Shown piece after piece: positions 45,152 to 57,548 of a stretch of 64,000 nucleotides of DNA. Within the stretch, counting starts at the first letter, position 1. Every line of letters starts with the position of its first letter. The notes below the pieces were generated by a model. That model saw only the letters and a list, made by a program, of their open reading frames with translations, was not told the DNA's origin and ran no database searches. Where the stretch lies: the NCBI GenBank assembly GCA_025331565.1, contig JAFREQ010000014.1, forward strand, positions 2,064,501-2,128,500. Reading direction: 5' to 3'. Position numbers and translations under genes: made by a program. This stretch comes from Holacanthus passer. Its lineage: Eukaryota; Chordata; Actinopteri; Pomacanthidae.

Positions 45152-48100
45152 GTAAGTGAGCTCCAACTTTCTCTTTGTGTCCACTTTCAAACTAGATTCT
45201 ATGTCTCCTACACCCCCAAAAGCTGACCTGTGAAAGCATTTTTTTTTTTCAAATCACAGTTGCAGATCAGTGCTTTCATGTCCTAAAAAAGAAAGGAAGC
45301 ATGTGTTAGTGTTTGAGTGAAATAAATAGTGTGGTCTGCTGCTGCAGGGGCTGCTTACATTCAAAGTGGGCTGCAGAGCAGATTCCAGCCCACACAGTCC
45401 TATCAGCATGGGCTCTAAAGATGCTTTTAAAAGTAATATGACAAACTAGAACCTGCTGTTGAGTAAAGCCGGGCTAAGTTTGTCCATAGAAACAGGCTAT
45501 TCATAGTCTCCCAGGAGTCCTCAACTCCTAAACCTTCTCAAACTTTGTCAGGGTCCACTTTGCATTGCCTACACTGCCTTTTTTGTTAGTACGTACAGTA
45601 TACATGGAGCTGCAAAACATACATGAAAATGTGCATTCATTTCCAGTGTGTCTTCTTAGTCCTTTGTGTCCTCACACATTCAGACTCACTTCTTTTTTTT
45701 TGTCCTCCTTATTAATGAATCAGTCCTGGAAGTCCTTCAGAGAGTTAAGGTTCATTCAAAAAAAGGGGTTTAGGCAAAGCCATTGAATCCATTTGTCTGG
45801 TGATATTGAGAGAATGCACCATATTGGGAGGTTGTGTCCTCTGGTTTTATTCATTCAGCTTTCACTTCTGTGCATTATACTTTAGGACTGCAACTATACA
45901 TTATTGATTATTTCCAGAATTTGGCATGTTTGCTTGATAAATGACTTAAATGATGAATTGATAACCAAAATTGATGATACTTTCTGTCAATCACCCATTT
46001 GATTCATTGTCTAAGCCCATGCACTGTTGGGCTTTCTATCATAATTAATGTTATTTCAGTATGTAACATTTTTACTCTGCTATATCTGTAGTATGAATCA
46101 TATAGAGGATGAGGCTGAGAATAGACCCCCACCACCACCAGCACCACATCCCCACCGCCACCCTCCTGAAATCCCGTCTGGTCTCTCACCTTTATGCCCT
46201 CCAATAAACAGAGCTGTCATGGCTGAGATATCTGTGACTCCTCTGTGTTGATTTGATCTGAAGCAAAGCCTTTTTGAATGATGGGACATAGTTGCGGCAG
46301 CCAGCGCACATAAATCTTTCACCTGCTGGATATAGACTATATGAGCAGAAATATTCCAGACGTTTGAAAGGCTATAGTGTTGATGACTTCAAGGTATATT
46401 TGACATCCAGCGGTGACATGCTATCGAGTGCCGGGCCTTTCCTGTCGATAACATGATCTATCACTTTGTCCCAAAGTTGAGATGCATTACCTGCTTCCTC
46501 AAAGGCAACACAAGTTGTTCTTCTATTTCGACGATCCTCAAAAGCTACCCAGTCCCCAGAGGGCTGTCTTCATCTGACACTGGAAGGTAACAGGAGATGG
46601 CCTCTACACTGTAACCACAGCCTTGATTGACTACTAGGCCAACAATACCAACCTAATTGAATTATCTGGAACTAGAAGCATCTGTTTCTTGCATTATGGC
46701 TTTGAGCGACAACAGGCAGACTGTCCCTTGATTCAATTAAGCACATGTCCTGGTGTTACTACGGGCCGTCCTTTCCCCCCGCTGGAATGTCAGGGTCATG
46801 CGCATCAACTCAAACAATCGAAGTCAATAAAAACTCACGGTGGGTGAGAGCTCTCCATCACAAATGAGTCTCACATAACCTGCTGTGGACCACCGGCAGT
46901 ATTAGTGTGAGAAATTATCCAAACAAAGTCCTCTCACAGCTTAGTTTTCAATAAAAACAACCAGTCAGAAATCTGTTTGGACTCATATCAGTGTTTTACA
47001 AGTGAAAATTGATTGATCAGGTCTGTGCTTCTGTGTTTTACTTAATCATATAGAAGAGAGTGAAGCCACTTTGTTTTCTGATTTAGACCAGCTGCGAGCA
47101 GACAATTTTGGCACAGAGATCTCTCCCAGTATAGACTGTCATCAGTGTCCCTTGACTTCACTGGGGGTTGCACTGGGGTATGGGGGAAGGGCGGCCTGGA
47201 TTCCTATGACTGTATAGTGTGCAGAGTGTGTGTCGTTGGTATAAATCGTTCTCTCTCCCTTCTGTGTGGACCTCCACCCTTTCATTGGCTGCTGAATGTT
47301 TTGCAGTTTGATTTGATGATTTATTTAGTCTATGCTGACTGATGCATTGACTAGGTGAGGTGGTTGGTCCCTCTGTGTGGTGCTCAGTCGTTTCAGCTCC
47401 GCTACCTGGTGTTTGATTCCCATTCAGAGTCGATGAGGACTTCTCCGAGTTGCAAAGCACAGCAGTGCAAACACCGACTCCACTCCACAGTTTGAACAGG
47501 AGGGAAGGTCTGCCCCCACCAGACCCATTCACATAATTGCTTGAAGGCTGGGTTCAGTAAACATTGCATTGTTGAATTATAGCCCCAGGAGAGAGGCCAT
47601 CTTGGCCGATGGGACAATGCTGCACTGAAGTGGCTCGCCCCCTCCTCGAGCACATTGGCACATATGGAGCGCAGGCCGGCGGGCTGGCATTTGTTGACTC
47701 TGCAGTGAGGTGTGACTTGGGCCGCTATAGAGGTCAGAGAGGTGAGGACTCTGAACCTGACTCTGTTTCTCAGTTCAGCAGGGGTCCCTCCTGATTTTTT
47801 TCCACAACCAAGATTAGTTCTCACTGCAGAGTTTCCTAAACCTTTAATTTGTGGATGCAGATGCAAATGTTATGCTGCTCCTTTTTGGGCCTTCTCATCA
47901 TTTCACTTCACATATTAAATGTTTTGCATGTCTTACTCCAGGAAAAGTTGTGATGTGGTTGCTGTGATAATTAAACGTTTCAGCATTTGTTCAGGATTTT
48001 CTGACCACTTTCTTTGTTTCTGTGTTTATTCCTGTTCCTCTATTACAATGAAAATATTCCTTTTCCATTTGTGCTTCTTCCCCCCTGCAGAGAAGTGAAT

Positions 48101-51100
48101 CTGAGGTCAGTTTTAATTCAGCCTGTAGCTCGATATATGTTCATACAACTTAGTTTTACATTACTAATAATGCTGTTTTGTTTCATATTTTTACTACCTA
48201 CTAGGCACCCATAAGCTTCCATTCATTTAACTAAAGTATGAATATAAACTTCCATGCAGGTGAAGTGAACTCCATCACTGCATTACTTGTTGTGAAAGTT
48301 ACAGTACTGTACCATGCTGATGCGGTGCAGGATTTTCAAACTGACTTGTATTTACATCCACATTACAACACAAGGATGATGTTTTTTTTAATTGTAGTCA
48401 CCTAGATTTGGAAAATGATCAGCGGTAATGAGTGAAGTATGCTTGATTTATAGAAAATCAGCTAAAATTTAGGTATGGCCCTTAAACACCAGTGTGGCCT
48501 CATGCCTGAATTCAGTGCTTATTTTTCCTCTCCTTCTGATTCCATGCAGTTTGCAGCCAGTTTGTGTTGTTAGAACATAATCAATGCAGGTATATCTTGA
48601 AGAATCCATACTTCCTTTTAACCACTGGGATCAGTGTAACTCATGTGTTGTGATACAAAGTAGGAATCTAGTTTGCAGAGATGCATCAGAGCCTTAAAGA
48701 TGGACAAAATATATTTGAGCTTTTCACCCCACCCTCGCCTGGGACACACCCTCACACACACACACGTGCACACACAAACTAATGTCTTCTCACAATAGAC
48801 TGTGTTCTGTGGCTGCAGTAGCGTTGCTCTTTCATGCCCAGCGTCTCATCCGTGTCAGACAGAAGAGCCGACTCCAAACACAGCTGCACCTCAGCTGGTA
48901 CAGAAGCGAAGCTGTGCATGTGCTGACATGAGCACGCATACTCTTGAGTCGGCCTTGTTGTAACTAGAGTCCCACTCTTTCCATTCACACCTCTTCCCAC
49001 ATTTATGGTTTCCCTCTGAAGTATAAGTGTGTGGACGGCTTTTGTTTCACAGTTTAACGAGCTTCATGTGGAAGAAACTTTACGTTTGAATCTAGCTCTT
49101 TTGGAGGTTATGCATTTTAAGCTATCAAACCTTTCTGATTAGCACACCTTTATTTTCACTTTGATAACACAGTGTATTCAGCACACCTCCAAACATGGAA
49201 GGAAATAATATGTTTACATTCCTGTCTGTTGTTCCAACAATACTTGTTAAAGTATTAGTTGACTGTAAGATTAGGGTGGTGTGAAAGCACTGCGGCCTTG
49301 TGATCAAAAATAAGCCACTACCAATTTCTGGATTTTGCTCCATAACGAAACCTTAAGAATCACTACAATATCATGTTCACTGTCCTCTGTTGTATGATAT
49401 GTAATTCTTCATATGCAGAACTTGCATGGAGGTATTGATAGCAGACAAGCAGTTGCCCTTTGGCTCCCTTTTTTGAGTAATAGATGCTTAAAGTATAAAG
49501 TAATATATCACTCTTCATTCCTGCGTTATGGAGCTACAGGTGCAATAAACCCAACAGAGTTCATGGTGAGGTCACAGGATGTCTTGAGGACACAAGACAG
49601 TCTGCACCAACAGCAATAAAAAACAGCTAATGGTCAGAAACTATGTGTGGCAGCAAATCACAAATGTCTTCTTTCTCCCTCACACTCAGTGCTTGTAGTA
49701 TGAAAAGTATTGAAATGGTAGTTCGGTTTTTCTGAATATAAGAAAAGCGACCTGTTTGTTCAGTTTGGAAAAGGGTTAATATCAAGTGTTTTCATCCTCC
49801 TTTTGTTACATGAGTGGCGAGCAGGTTGTTCATCAGATGCACTTTAATGCCGGCCGTCAGTCTGCTCCTCTGGAAATGGTGAGCTTTAAATTTAACTCGA
49901 GTTGCTCAGCTTGATAAGGAGAACAAAAGATTGTAATAGACTGGCACAGACTGGCTGATTTCCTCATCTTAAACAGCCTTCTTCAATCTCTTCACATTGT
50001 ATTAGCAGTCTTTTACCCAGCCTGCACCCCAGCTCGCACTCATTAGAGATTCATTGAAATGCTAAGTTAACTGTATTGCACTTTCCCTTTGAACGTGCTC
50101 TATAGTTGTCTGTGCCCTATTGAATCTGTCATTGTCTTCCCCAGCGGCATTGATGTGAAGTCACTTCGCTCAAGGGAGCTGCTGCATTGTCTTGTATGGT
50201 CCCTCCCACCTTATACAGCTTCTCTCGATGGGGGTTGCTGCCCTTTGACGCTTTTGTATGTCGTGAGCAGAGTCCTTAAGTTTGTTAAAGGAATGCTATC
50301 AGTCTTTTTTTCGTCCATTGTCTTTCAAAACCAGGTCTGACCCTCATATCCCGTGAAGTGTTTGTAGAAAATCCCACCCTGGTGTCTTATCAGAGCTGAT
50401 GATTTCTCCCTCCCTGCCTCCACTTCCTCTCACTGAACAAGTCTCTACCTGCCATACAGAAAGGCTTCTATCTCTGCAAGACTTTATTGTAACCTTAAGA
50501 AGATGCAAATTCGCCTAAGCTGTTGTTAAACCCTTAATGTTCACCGAGGGAGGTCGGCAAGTGGAATTTTGCAGGATTAAGAGTGTAATGGCTCAGTGAA
50601 AAGTAAATACAGGGAAAACACTGGCTTCCCCTTTGTGCTAACTTTTATTTAATTCAGGAGCTTGTTCGTAGGCAGTCATACAAGATTACTGCTCCTCAGG
50701 AGTCTAATTAGATGACTTCACCAATGAAAGGTTTTGTGTGTTTTGAACACCGGCGCTGAGGAGCTGCTTTTTTTTTATAATGATCTACAGCGAATTTGAA
50801 GACTGTGAAAATCTTTACTGAAAAATCAATTCAGTTATTGTCTGGCCTAAGATAATCATAATACTAGATGAGTTTAAAGTCTGTCTCTTCCAGCACATAT
50901 ACCAGCTTTAGACCAAAACAATGTGGTTTACACGGGTTTAGCATTAGGTTTGCCAACCTCATTATCCTAAAAGCCCTTTTTGTTGTAATGTTAAAGGTGA
51001 AAACATACTGCTTTGAAAGTGCAAACAAGCATGTAAGCTAAGCAGTTATTTTAGAAGGAGCAGTCTGATTATACATTTTTTCATATTACACTTATAGGAC

Positions 51101-51640
51101 AAACTCGCTGTATGCTGCAACACCAGAACAATGCTGTTTCTTTATTTCCATTTCTTTAACTTGGATCATCACCTGGTGAGGATGCTGACTTTTGACCTGT
51201 TAGTTTTAGCCTCAGTCTTTTTACCTCCAAGCGCATATTCAAGACCCCTTTTACATGAGTCTTGTCTATAAAATCCCCATTAAAAAGTCAGCCTGAGACG
51301 CCATTTTCAACTGATTCATTGAGCTAAAGTTAGTTTAATTAGCTTGTTATCTAATGCTGAAAAATTTGATTGTGACAGTTGTTGATTCACCTGGTAAATT
51401 TGACTGTCACTAATGGGGGCAAAGCGTCAATCAATTTTGGGGTATGAAGACCTCTTGATACCTTTCAACCCAATACCATTACAGACATAGTGCACAGCAA
51501 CAACAAACAGGTAAAGTGCTATAAAATGTCAGCCTTTGAAGCCACTTTTGAAATATGTGCCATATTGCTTCTGGTTTATGGAGTTCAGTTCTCAGGTACT
51601 GGGTCTTCGCAGTGCCCCGCACTGAGGCTGCCGAGGCCCT
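45152..51640. other. Unique, repeat-poor stretch (probable long intron), first part
   Basis: No recognisable exon. A decayed 'gattaat'-type fragment lies at 45.89-46.00 kb. No complete mobile element was seen over 6 kb, in contrast with 1-44 kb. Fits a long first intron of the gene starting at 45092, possibly with regulatory elements. Confidence 0.45.
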
Positions 51641-51649
51641 CAGGAGAGA

Positions 51650-51675
51650 CGGGAGGAGGAGGAGGAGGAGGAGGA
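51650..51675. repeat. (GGA)n trinucleotide run
   Basis: About eight GGA units after 'gagagacggga', within a GC-rich 80-base patch. Confidence 0.85.
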
Positions 51676-51745
51676 CTGCAAGGGTCTGGTCTGTGTTATC
51701 ATGTCAGCTGCCATCCCACGAGACATAACAACTGTTTTACTTTGT

Positions 51746-51748
<3 letters not shown>

Positions 51749-51780
<32 letters not shown>
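51749..51780. repeat. (AC)n microsatellite
   Basis: Sixteen uninterrupted AC units. Potentially polymorphic. Confidence 0.95.
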
Positions 51781-51782
<2 letters not shown>

Positions 51783-51789
51783 GGGCACT

Positions 51790-54700
51790 TTGTGTTCTCA
51801 CAGGTATTTTAATTTTCACCCTCTGTCCTTTCCTCTTTCTGCTCACTCTTGTTTGTAGCTTTTACTGTTGACCGAATCTCAGATTCCTGCACATTGTAAA
51901 TAAGCGGTAAACCGGTATTTCTATCATTTCTATCCACCTGACAGCCTATTTCTCCAGTTACAATGACGGCAATCTGGACAAGTGATTGGCTGCATGATGA
52001 GATATCTTTAGAGCTGAAAGGCAAATGAGTTTGTGGTTAAGAGGTTGCAGTCAGGCTATTGTTTTGGTGCAGTGGCTTGTGATGGTCTAAAAATTTGTCC
52101 CTTGCTGAGTCACCATCCTGTCGGGGAAATGAAACCTGGAATTATCTACAGGACAAGAGGACCCCACTTCCCCTGAAGCAAAGTTTATTCAGGCTTTCCT
52201 GTGTGTGTTTCAGATGTCCTGCTCTATATATGCTGAAAGAAATAACCCAGTGTATTTGTTGTTTTTCCAACCCCCATACCCATTTTTTCCCTACTTAAAT
52301 CTTTGTTCTCTCTGAAGTATGTTTATATTTGAAAATCCTCATAATCTGTCGTTTATCTGTATTCATATCCCAACAATCAGGTCGTATTTAAACATCTTCC
52401 CTGCAGTCTTTTTTTTCATGCAGTAAATATATAGAAGCATTTATCACAGCGAGATCTACTTCATTTGGAGTGTCTGTCAGCTGGTCACACAGTGTAGTAG
52501 CAAAGCTGCACAGAAGTTATCACAAGTCTTCATAACTTGGCAACAAACATACTGGAACTAAGGATTAATAAATTCCCCTGGACTTAATTATGCCAAAGTA
52601 CAAGCCCTTGTTTTTATTTTCCTCTCTCAGCTTGAATGTGATATTTGGATTTTCCATCACAGTGGGCTTCAGCTGAACAGGAGTGCTTGGTTGGAAATAT
52701 TTTCCATCCAGGTTTGCTGCTTTTGAAGATGCACGTTCCATGCCAAGAGCCAAACTGTGTTGTCATGGAAAAACCCTTTGATTCAGACACACACCCACAG
52801 ACTCATTCACATCCTGTATTTTAATGAAAAGTAAATATTACTTGCATCAAATCAAAGAGACTTTGACCTGATCTCTGGCAGTATTAATGGAGCAGGAAGC
52901 TTGTACTCATCTAAGTTCTGCAGATGCAAATCTTTGACTGCATCAGAAGGGACACGATAATACATCATTCTTATTATGATAAGCCAAAATATGTAATGGA
53001 ATACTTAATATTGAATTAAATTACAAAACATACTGTTGCATGACCTGCAAATTAGTTTGCTGGTGTATGAAAAAGCTGTTGACCGGTAAATTTGCTTGCT
53101 GAGATGATGACTGTCACTATCAGATTTCATCAGCTGTAGCTAATTATGTTAATTCCATAAGTTGGTTGAAAATGCTGTCGCCAGCTCACCTTTTCATATT
53201 TCTTATTTTCAAATTAGAACCCTGTGAAAGAGGTCTTGTGGCATTAATAGCTACATATATTCATACTGTGCTAAAAGACTGAGGCTTAAGCTGCATGTCC
53301 CAGTCAGCATCCTCAGCAGATGATGATCCTTGCCCTGGAAATAAAGAAACAGCGTTGTTCTTGTAGTGCAGTGGATAACTAATTAGTCTTACTTTAAGTA
53401 TGATATGAATAGTCCAGATTGTTTTTTTTATTCTATCATAACCGTTGGCTGCTTTGCTTACTTATTTGCAATGTTAGATAGCATCCAGGACCTGCTTCCA
53501 CACAGATGATGTTATAACGGCGGTTTAACCAGTAATCAAACGAATGTAGGTAGTCAAAATTCTGCTTTTGCAGTATCACTCTTACTACGGCCCCATGCAC
53601 AGCACCTGCATGTGGAGAAATCCAAAGATTGACAGGCGGATGTTCTGAGTTATGGTTCCCGAGCTATGACTAGACAACAATTGCTACTTGATGGAGTGGT
53701 TTAGTGAACGGCCAGTTGCACTATTTTTTCAAACAACTGAAGTGGTTTTCATGAGTCTCACTACCAAGGGATGCATGTTTTTTTGTGAAACAGCTTGGAG
53801 ACTTCTGCGAGAAGTCGTAGGACTGAAAACCAAGCCATTGATAAGAATGGAATGTGGACCCTGTTGGTGGTCGATCGTTTCACTAGATTAAAATCACAGC
53901 TTCTTGTATTCTGCTGGAAACCATCATCATTGAGTCTTCAGATCATTTTGAAATACACTTGTCTTGAAGCTGATCCAGATCGCCATCAGGAAGAAGCCGA
54001 GTGAAGAGTTTCAGATTTTATCTTTATTCATGTAGACTATTGCCAGTGAAATACAAAGAATTTCAAAGACTCCTTCACCACCACACTGACTAAAGTAGTT
54101 AAGCATCCATCATGTGCCCAGAGGGTTGACATTATGCGGACTACCCGGTACCTGGCAGGCCTATTGAAGCTGAAGGTCGGCCTTGTAAAACAGTTGGTAA
54201 GGCAAGGGGAATTTCTGTGGTTTTAGACTAAAGTGGCTGTATATAATTTTCTCTCCACCCAAACCATCTGTTGATCCCATGGAATGAGGAGTCATCTAAA
54301 TACTCAGCTTAAAGGCTTGTTTATGCACTTCTGAAACTTACTGTTTGATCACAGATGGTGCAGTTAGAGACACCAACAGATGAGGAGATAAATTGGAAAA
54401 ATATTATCATGAAACCCAGCTGAAAGTTCATCACTGTCTATGTGTCACATTTCTGACATAGCAATATATAATCCTGCAGAAGCATGCATCAGCCTGTGTT
54501 CTCGGTTAAGACATACAGTTTACAGTAAGTAGCTGTTGACCACCAACAATGTCTTTACAACACCACATCACTCAAGACCGAGTCATGGGAACAGCAGCTA
54601 TTGAACAGTGCAGGTTTTTAAAAAATCAGTGCACAGCTGTCAGGATAATGGTTCAATTCTGACACTCATGAGTTCATTTCAGATTTCATTCCTTGATCTC

Positions 54701-57330
54701 TTTTTATAACCATGAAAGGTACGCATATTGGATTTGCTAATCTAAATTACAATCTTGTTTGACCTTGATGTTGGGCTGGTTGATTAATTGAATTTTATTT
54801 TCAATTACGAGTTTGACATCCAATGGTTATTAAAACTAGATAATAAAGATAAAAGATGCTGTATTCAAACATGTAGATAGATATACTTTATGTATACTGT
54901 TGGCTATTTCTATGAGTATCATCTTGGGTGATGGAGGAAATTATCATAATTAGCTAATACCTTTACATCTGAATGCTGTTGTTTCAATTATGTCTACCAT
55001 GGTCATGGGATTTCTGGGTAGCAGGGGGATGGAGTTGGGAAGTATGTAGGTTGTACTAGCAGTTTTTAATGATGTTCGTTTGCCGTTTTGTGTCTGTTTT
55101 TCTGTTTGTTTGTCTGTTAGAGGGTGGGAATCGAGTGGGTTGGTCGGAGAAACGAAAGGGAATTTTGAAAGGGTTTTGTACCACATTTTGTCTTGTTTGC
55201 CATTTGTGAGTATAATGGTGCTTCTCTTTCCATATACGAAGAATAAAGAATCGATCACAAAACAAAAAGAAAACAAGACAATCAAGATAAAATGATTAGT
55301 GTGCTACATGTCCTTATGCGATGATGCACTTTTGCCACTCCCTTATATTTAACATATTTAAAGTTAGAGGAAGGAGGGGAATACTGTTAAAATGCACTTT
55401 TTCAGTTAAATAAATTGATGATGTTTACAAAGTTAATGATTAATCATGTTAAATAATCGTGACCAAAATAATCATGATTTATGACTTTTTTCCACATTTG
55501 AGCAGCTCTACCTTGATGTTCTTCTGTCATTATCAGAAACATTGAAGGCTTTACTTTTCTGTTCGTCTTCGTGTAGGCAGCACCTCCGGCCAACTCAGGC
55601 AATTATTGCTTTAAAAGGGGTAATTAACTGGTTCTTCCCCTGAACCGAGGGCCTGTGTGATTTATGTGGACTCTGAGCACATAGAGGAGGCTCTCTCAGC
55701 TGTGCCAGAACGAAGAGGCCCTGTCTTCCCTACCAGGCTCCACCTGCTGAGCCTCTATTATGACCCTGTCGTGGGTACAAGGGGTGTAGATGGGGGCACA
55801 CTGGGGCTAAAATTTGGCACAAACACGAGACAACAGACTGCAGTCAGATTCTCTGGCGCAGACATCAGTCTTGCCTTTTGGGCACATGGTTAACTTCAGT
55901 CTGTTGTTTCACCGCGGCTGGAAAACAAGATTTGAGGCCGATAATAGAAGAATGAGAGCCAAGATGTTTTTTCATGCCTATTTGTTATTTAGAACAGGCC
56001 GGCCAGACAGTGAGGATTAGGGTCTGATCAGTCCAGGGTGCTGTCTTTCTGAGGTCAAGTCAGCAGTATTGCTACAGCCCAGAGGTGGAGATGTCCTTCT
56101 GATATCATACACCCACCCATATATATATAGAACTGGTTTACATAATAATTTAAACCTAACCATTATAAATATCCTGATGCAGATCTGTTCTGTCTGCTGC
56201 CTGTTGCTGATAGCTGTCATGTCCGAGGCCTCTGAAATACATTTCAAAAAAGCAAAGAAGGCCTTTTGCACCTTCCTTTGCTCAGCACTCTTGAATATCA
56301 CCCCTGAATCTACATGTTTATGTTCGATGTAAAATATGTGTATGGAAACTGACACTTCAAAATGTGTTGCACGCATCAGTGATATTGAGTTTTTGAATGG
56401 CAAGCATGAGCCGTTGTGTAACACTAATCATAACTGTTCATGACATCCATTCAAAATACTGGTATAATTTTTCAAACATAAACTTAAAAAAAAGATGAAT
56501 TATATTTTAAACATGCATTATCAGTCATGGCTCATCCTGCTCTCATCCAGCCCCCTGGGCAGGAATACTTGGAATGAGTGTTGGCTGATGTGAATACCTT
56601 AAGGTTCACTTGAAAAAAATGCAAGCAAAATAAATTATAATGTATTTTAATACAACATTTTTATTCATGTAAAGATGCAGTTGTGTTATTGCTCCTTGCC
56701 TGAGACAGCAAAGTTTTAGCATAAAGAACCGTCAGCAAGGTCAGACAGAGTGATGTAACCTCACTGGTGAAAGCTCAGTCTTAAATTATCCTCTTTCTGC
56801 TCTTTTTCCTTGAAAGGTCATGAACTGGCTTGTGCTGGCTTGTCTATTAGCACAGTGATGCGTCACACGTAGAGCCGAGTGCAGTTTGTTTCACTGCCTT
56901 CTGTTGTATATCTGACTGGTTCCCTCCGTTGATTAAACACTGGAGCTCTGTGTATTTTCACACGATCACACAGGACCCTTGCCTATAATTACCTCTTATT
57001 ATAGTAGGGAATGGATCCCTCACATCTGCTTCCAATGAATGGCCAGGTTAACCCTCCTGCTTTCTTGTATTATTGCATAAACTCCTGGCTAACAGATGTC
57101 TTTGTAGGTCTGAGCACACCTTCAAATTAAGACCTGTTGTTGAATTATGAGGACAGGTGAAATTTGTCTGTCAACTGTTCGGAGGAAGATACTCCCAGAC
57201 TTTGTTTGTGGTTGTCAGATGTTGGCCCTAGGGTTTGTTTTGCAGTTGGTACAAAGCCATTTCTTAAGTCTCTATATGACTTTAATGTCGAGTGTTATTA
57301 AAGTTAATTATCTGGTAAAGTTTTGTTCCC
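51790..57330. other. Unique, repeat-poor stretch (probable long intron), middle part
   Basis: No exon or intact mobile element recognised. Open frames here are short, lack splice context and resemble nothing known to me. Confidence 0.45.
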
Positions 57331-57337
57331 CCTGCAG

Positions 57338-57548
57338 CATTGGTGTAAAACCGATCACTCTAGAAAAACGAAATCACAAAAATTTCTCAGGCCGAGCCAA
57401 ACAGCCCTCTTCCAGCCAATCAGCAACAGGTGGCGTTCATGCTCATGCACAGGACATGTTAAGAACGCAACATATCAACATCGATGAGGCTTTCCAACAG
57501 TGGAGAGACTTTCAAGAGTTGAAAGGCCTGAAGACAGATGCAAATTAG
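57338..57548 (+). other. Orphan exon-like open frame
   Basis: A strong pyrimidine tract and acceptor (ttgttccccctgcag, ending 57337) is followed by about 70 open codons to TAG at 57546-57548. The frame has a hydrophilic C-terminal part (DEAFQQWRDFQELKGLK). It could be the last exon of a small transcript or a chance frame. No matching upstream exon was found. Not recognised. Confidence 0.2.

Noticed and set aside
44644..45159. 171-codon plus-strand open frame
   Set aside because: It runs through the CT microsatellite and the leader and crosses the clean donor at 45152. The signal-peptide ATG at 45092 in another frame is the better start.
56069..56332. 87-codon plus-strand open frame with a hydrophobic middle
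   Set aside because: Starts in an AT-rich run, has no leader or donor features and no recognised similarity. A chance frame is more likely.
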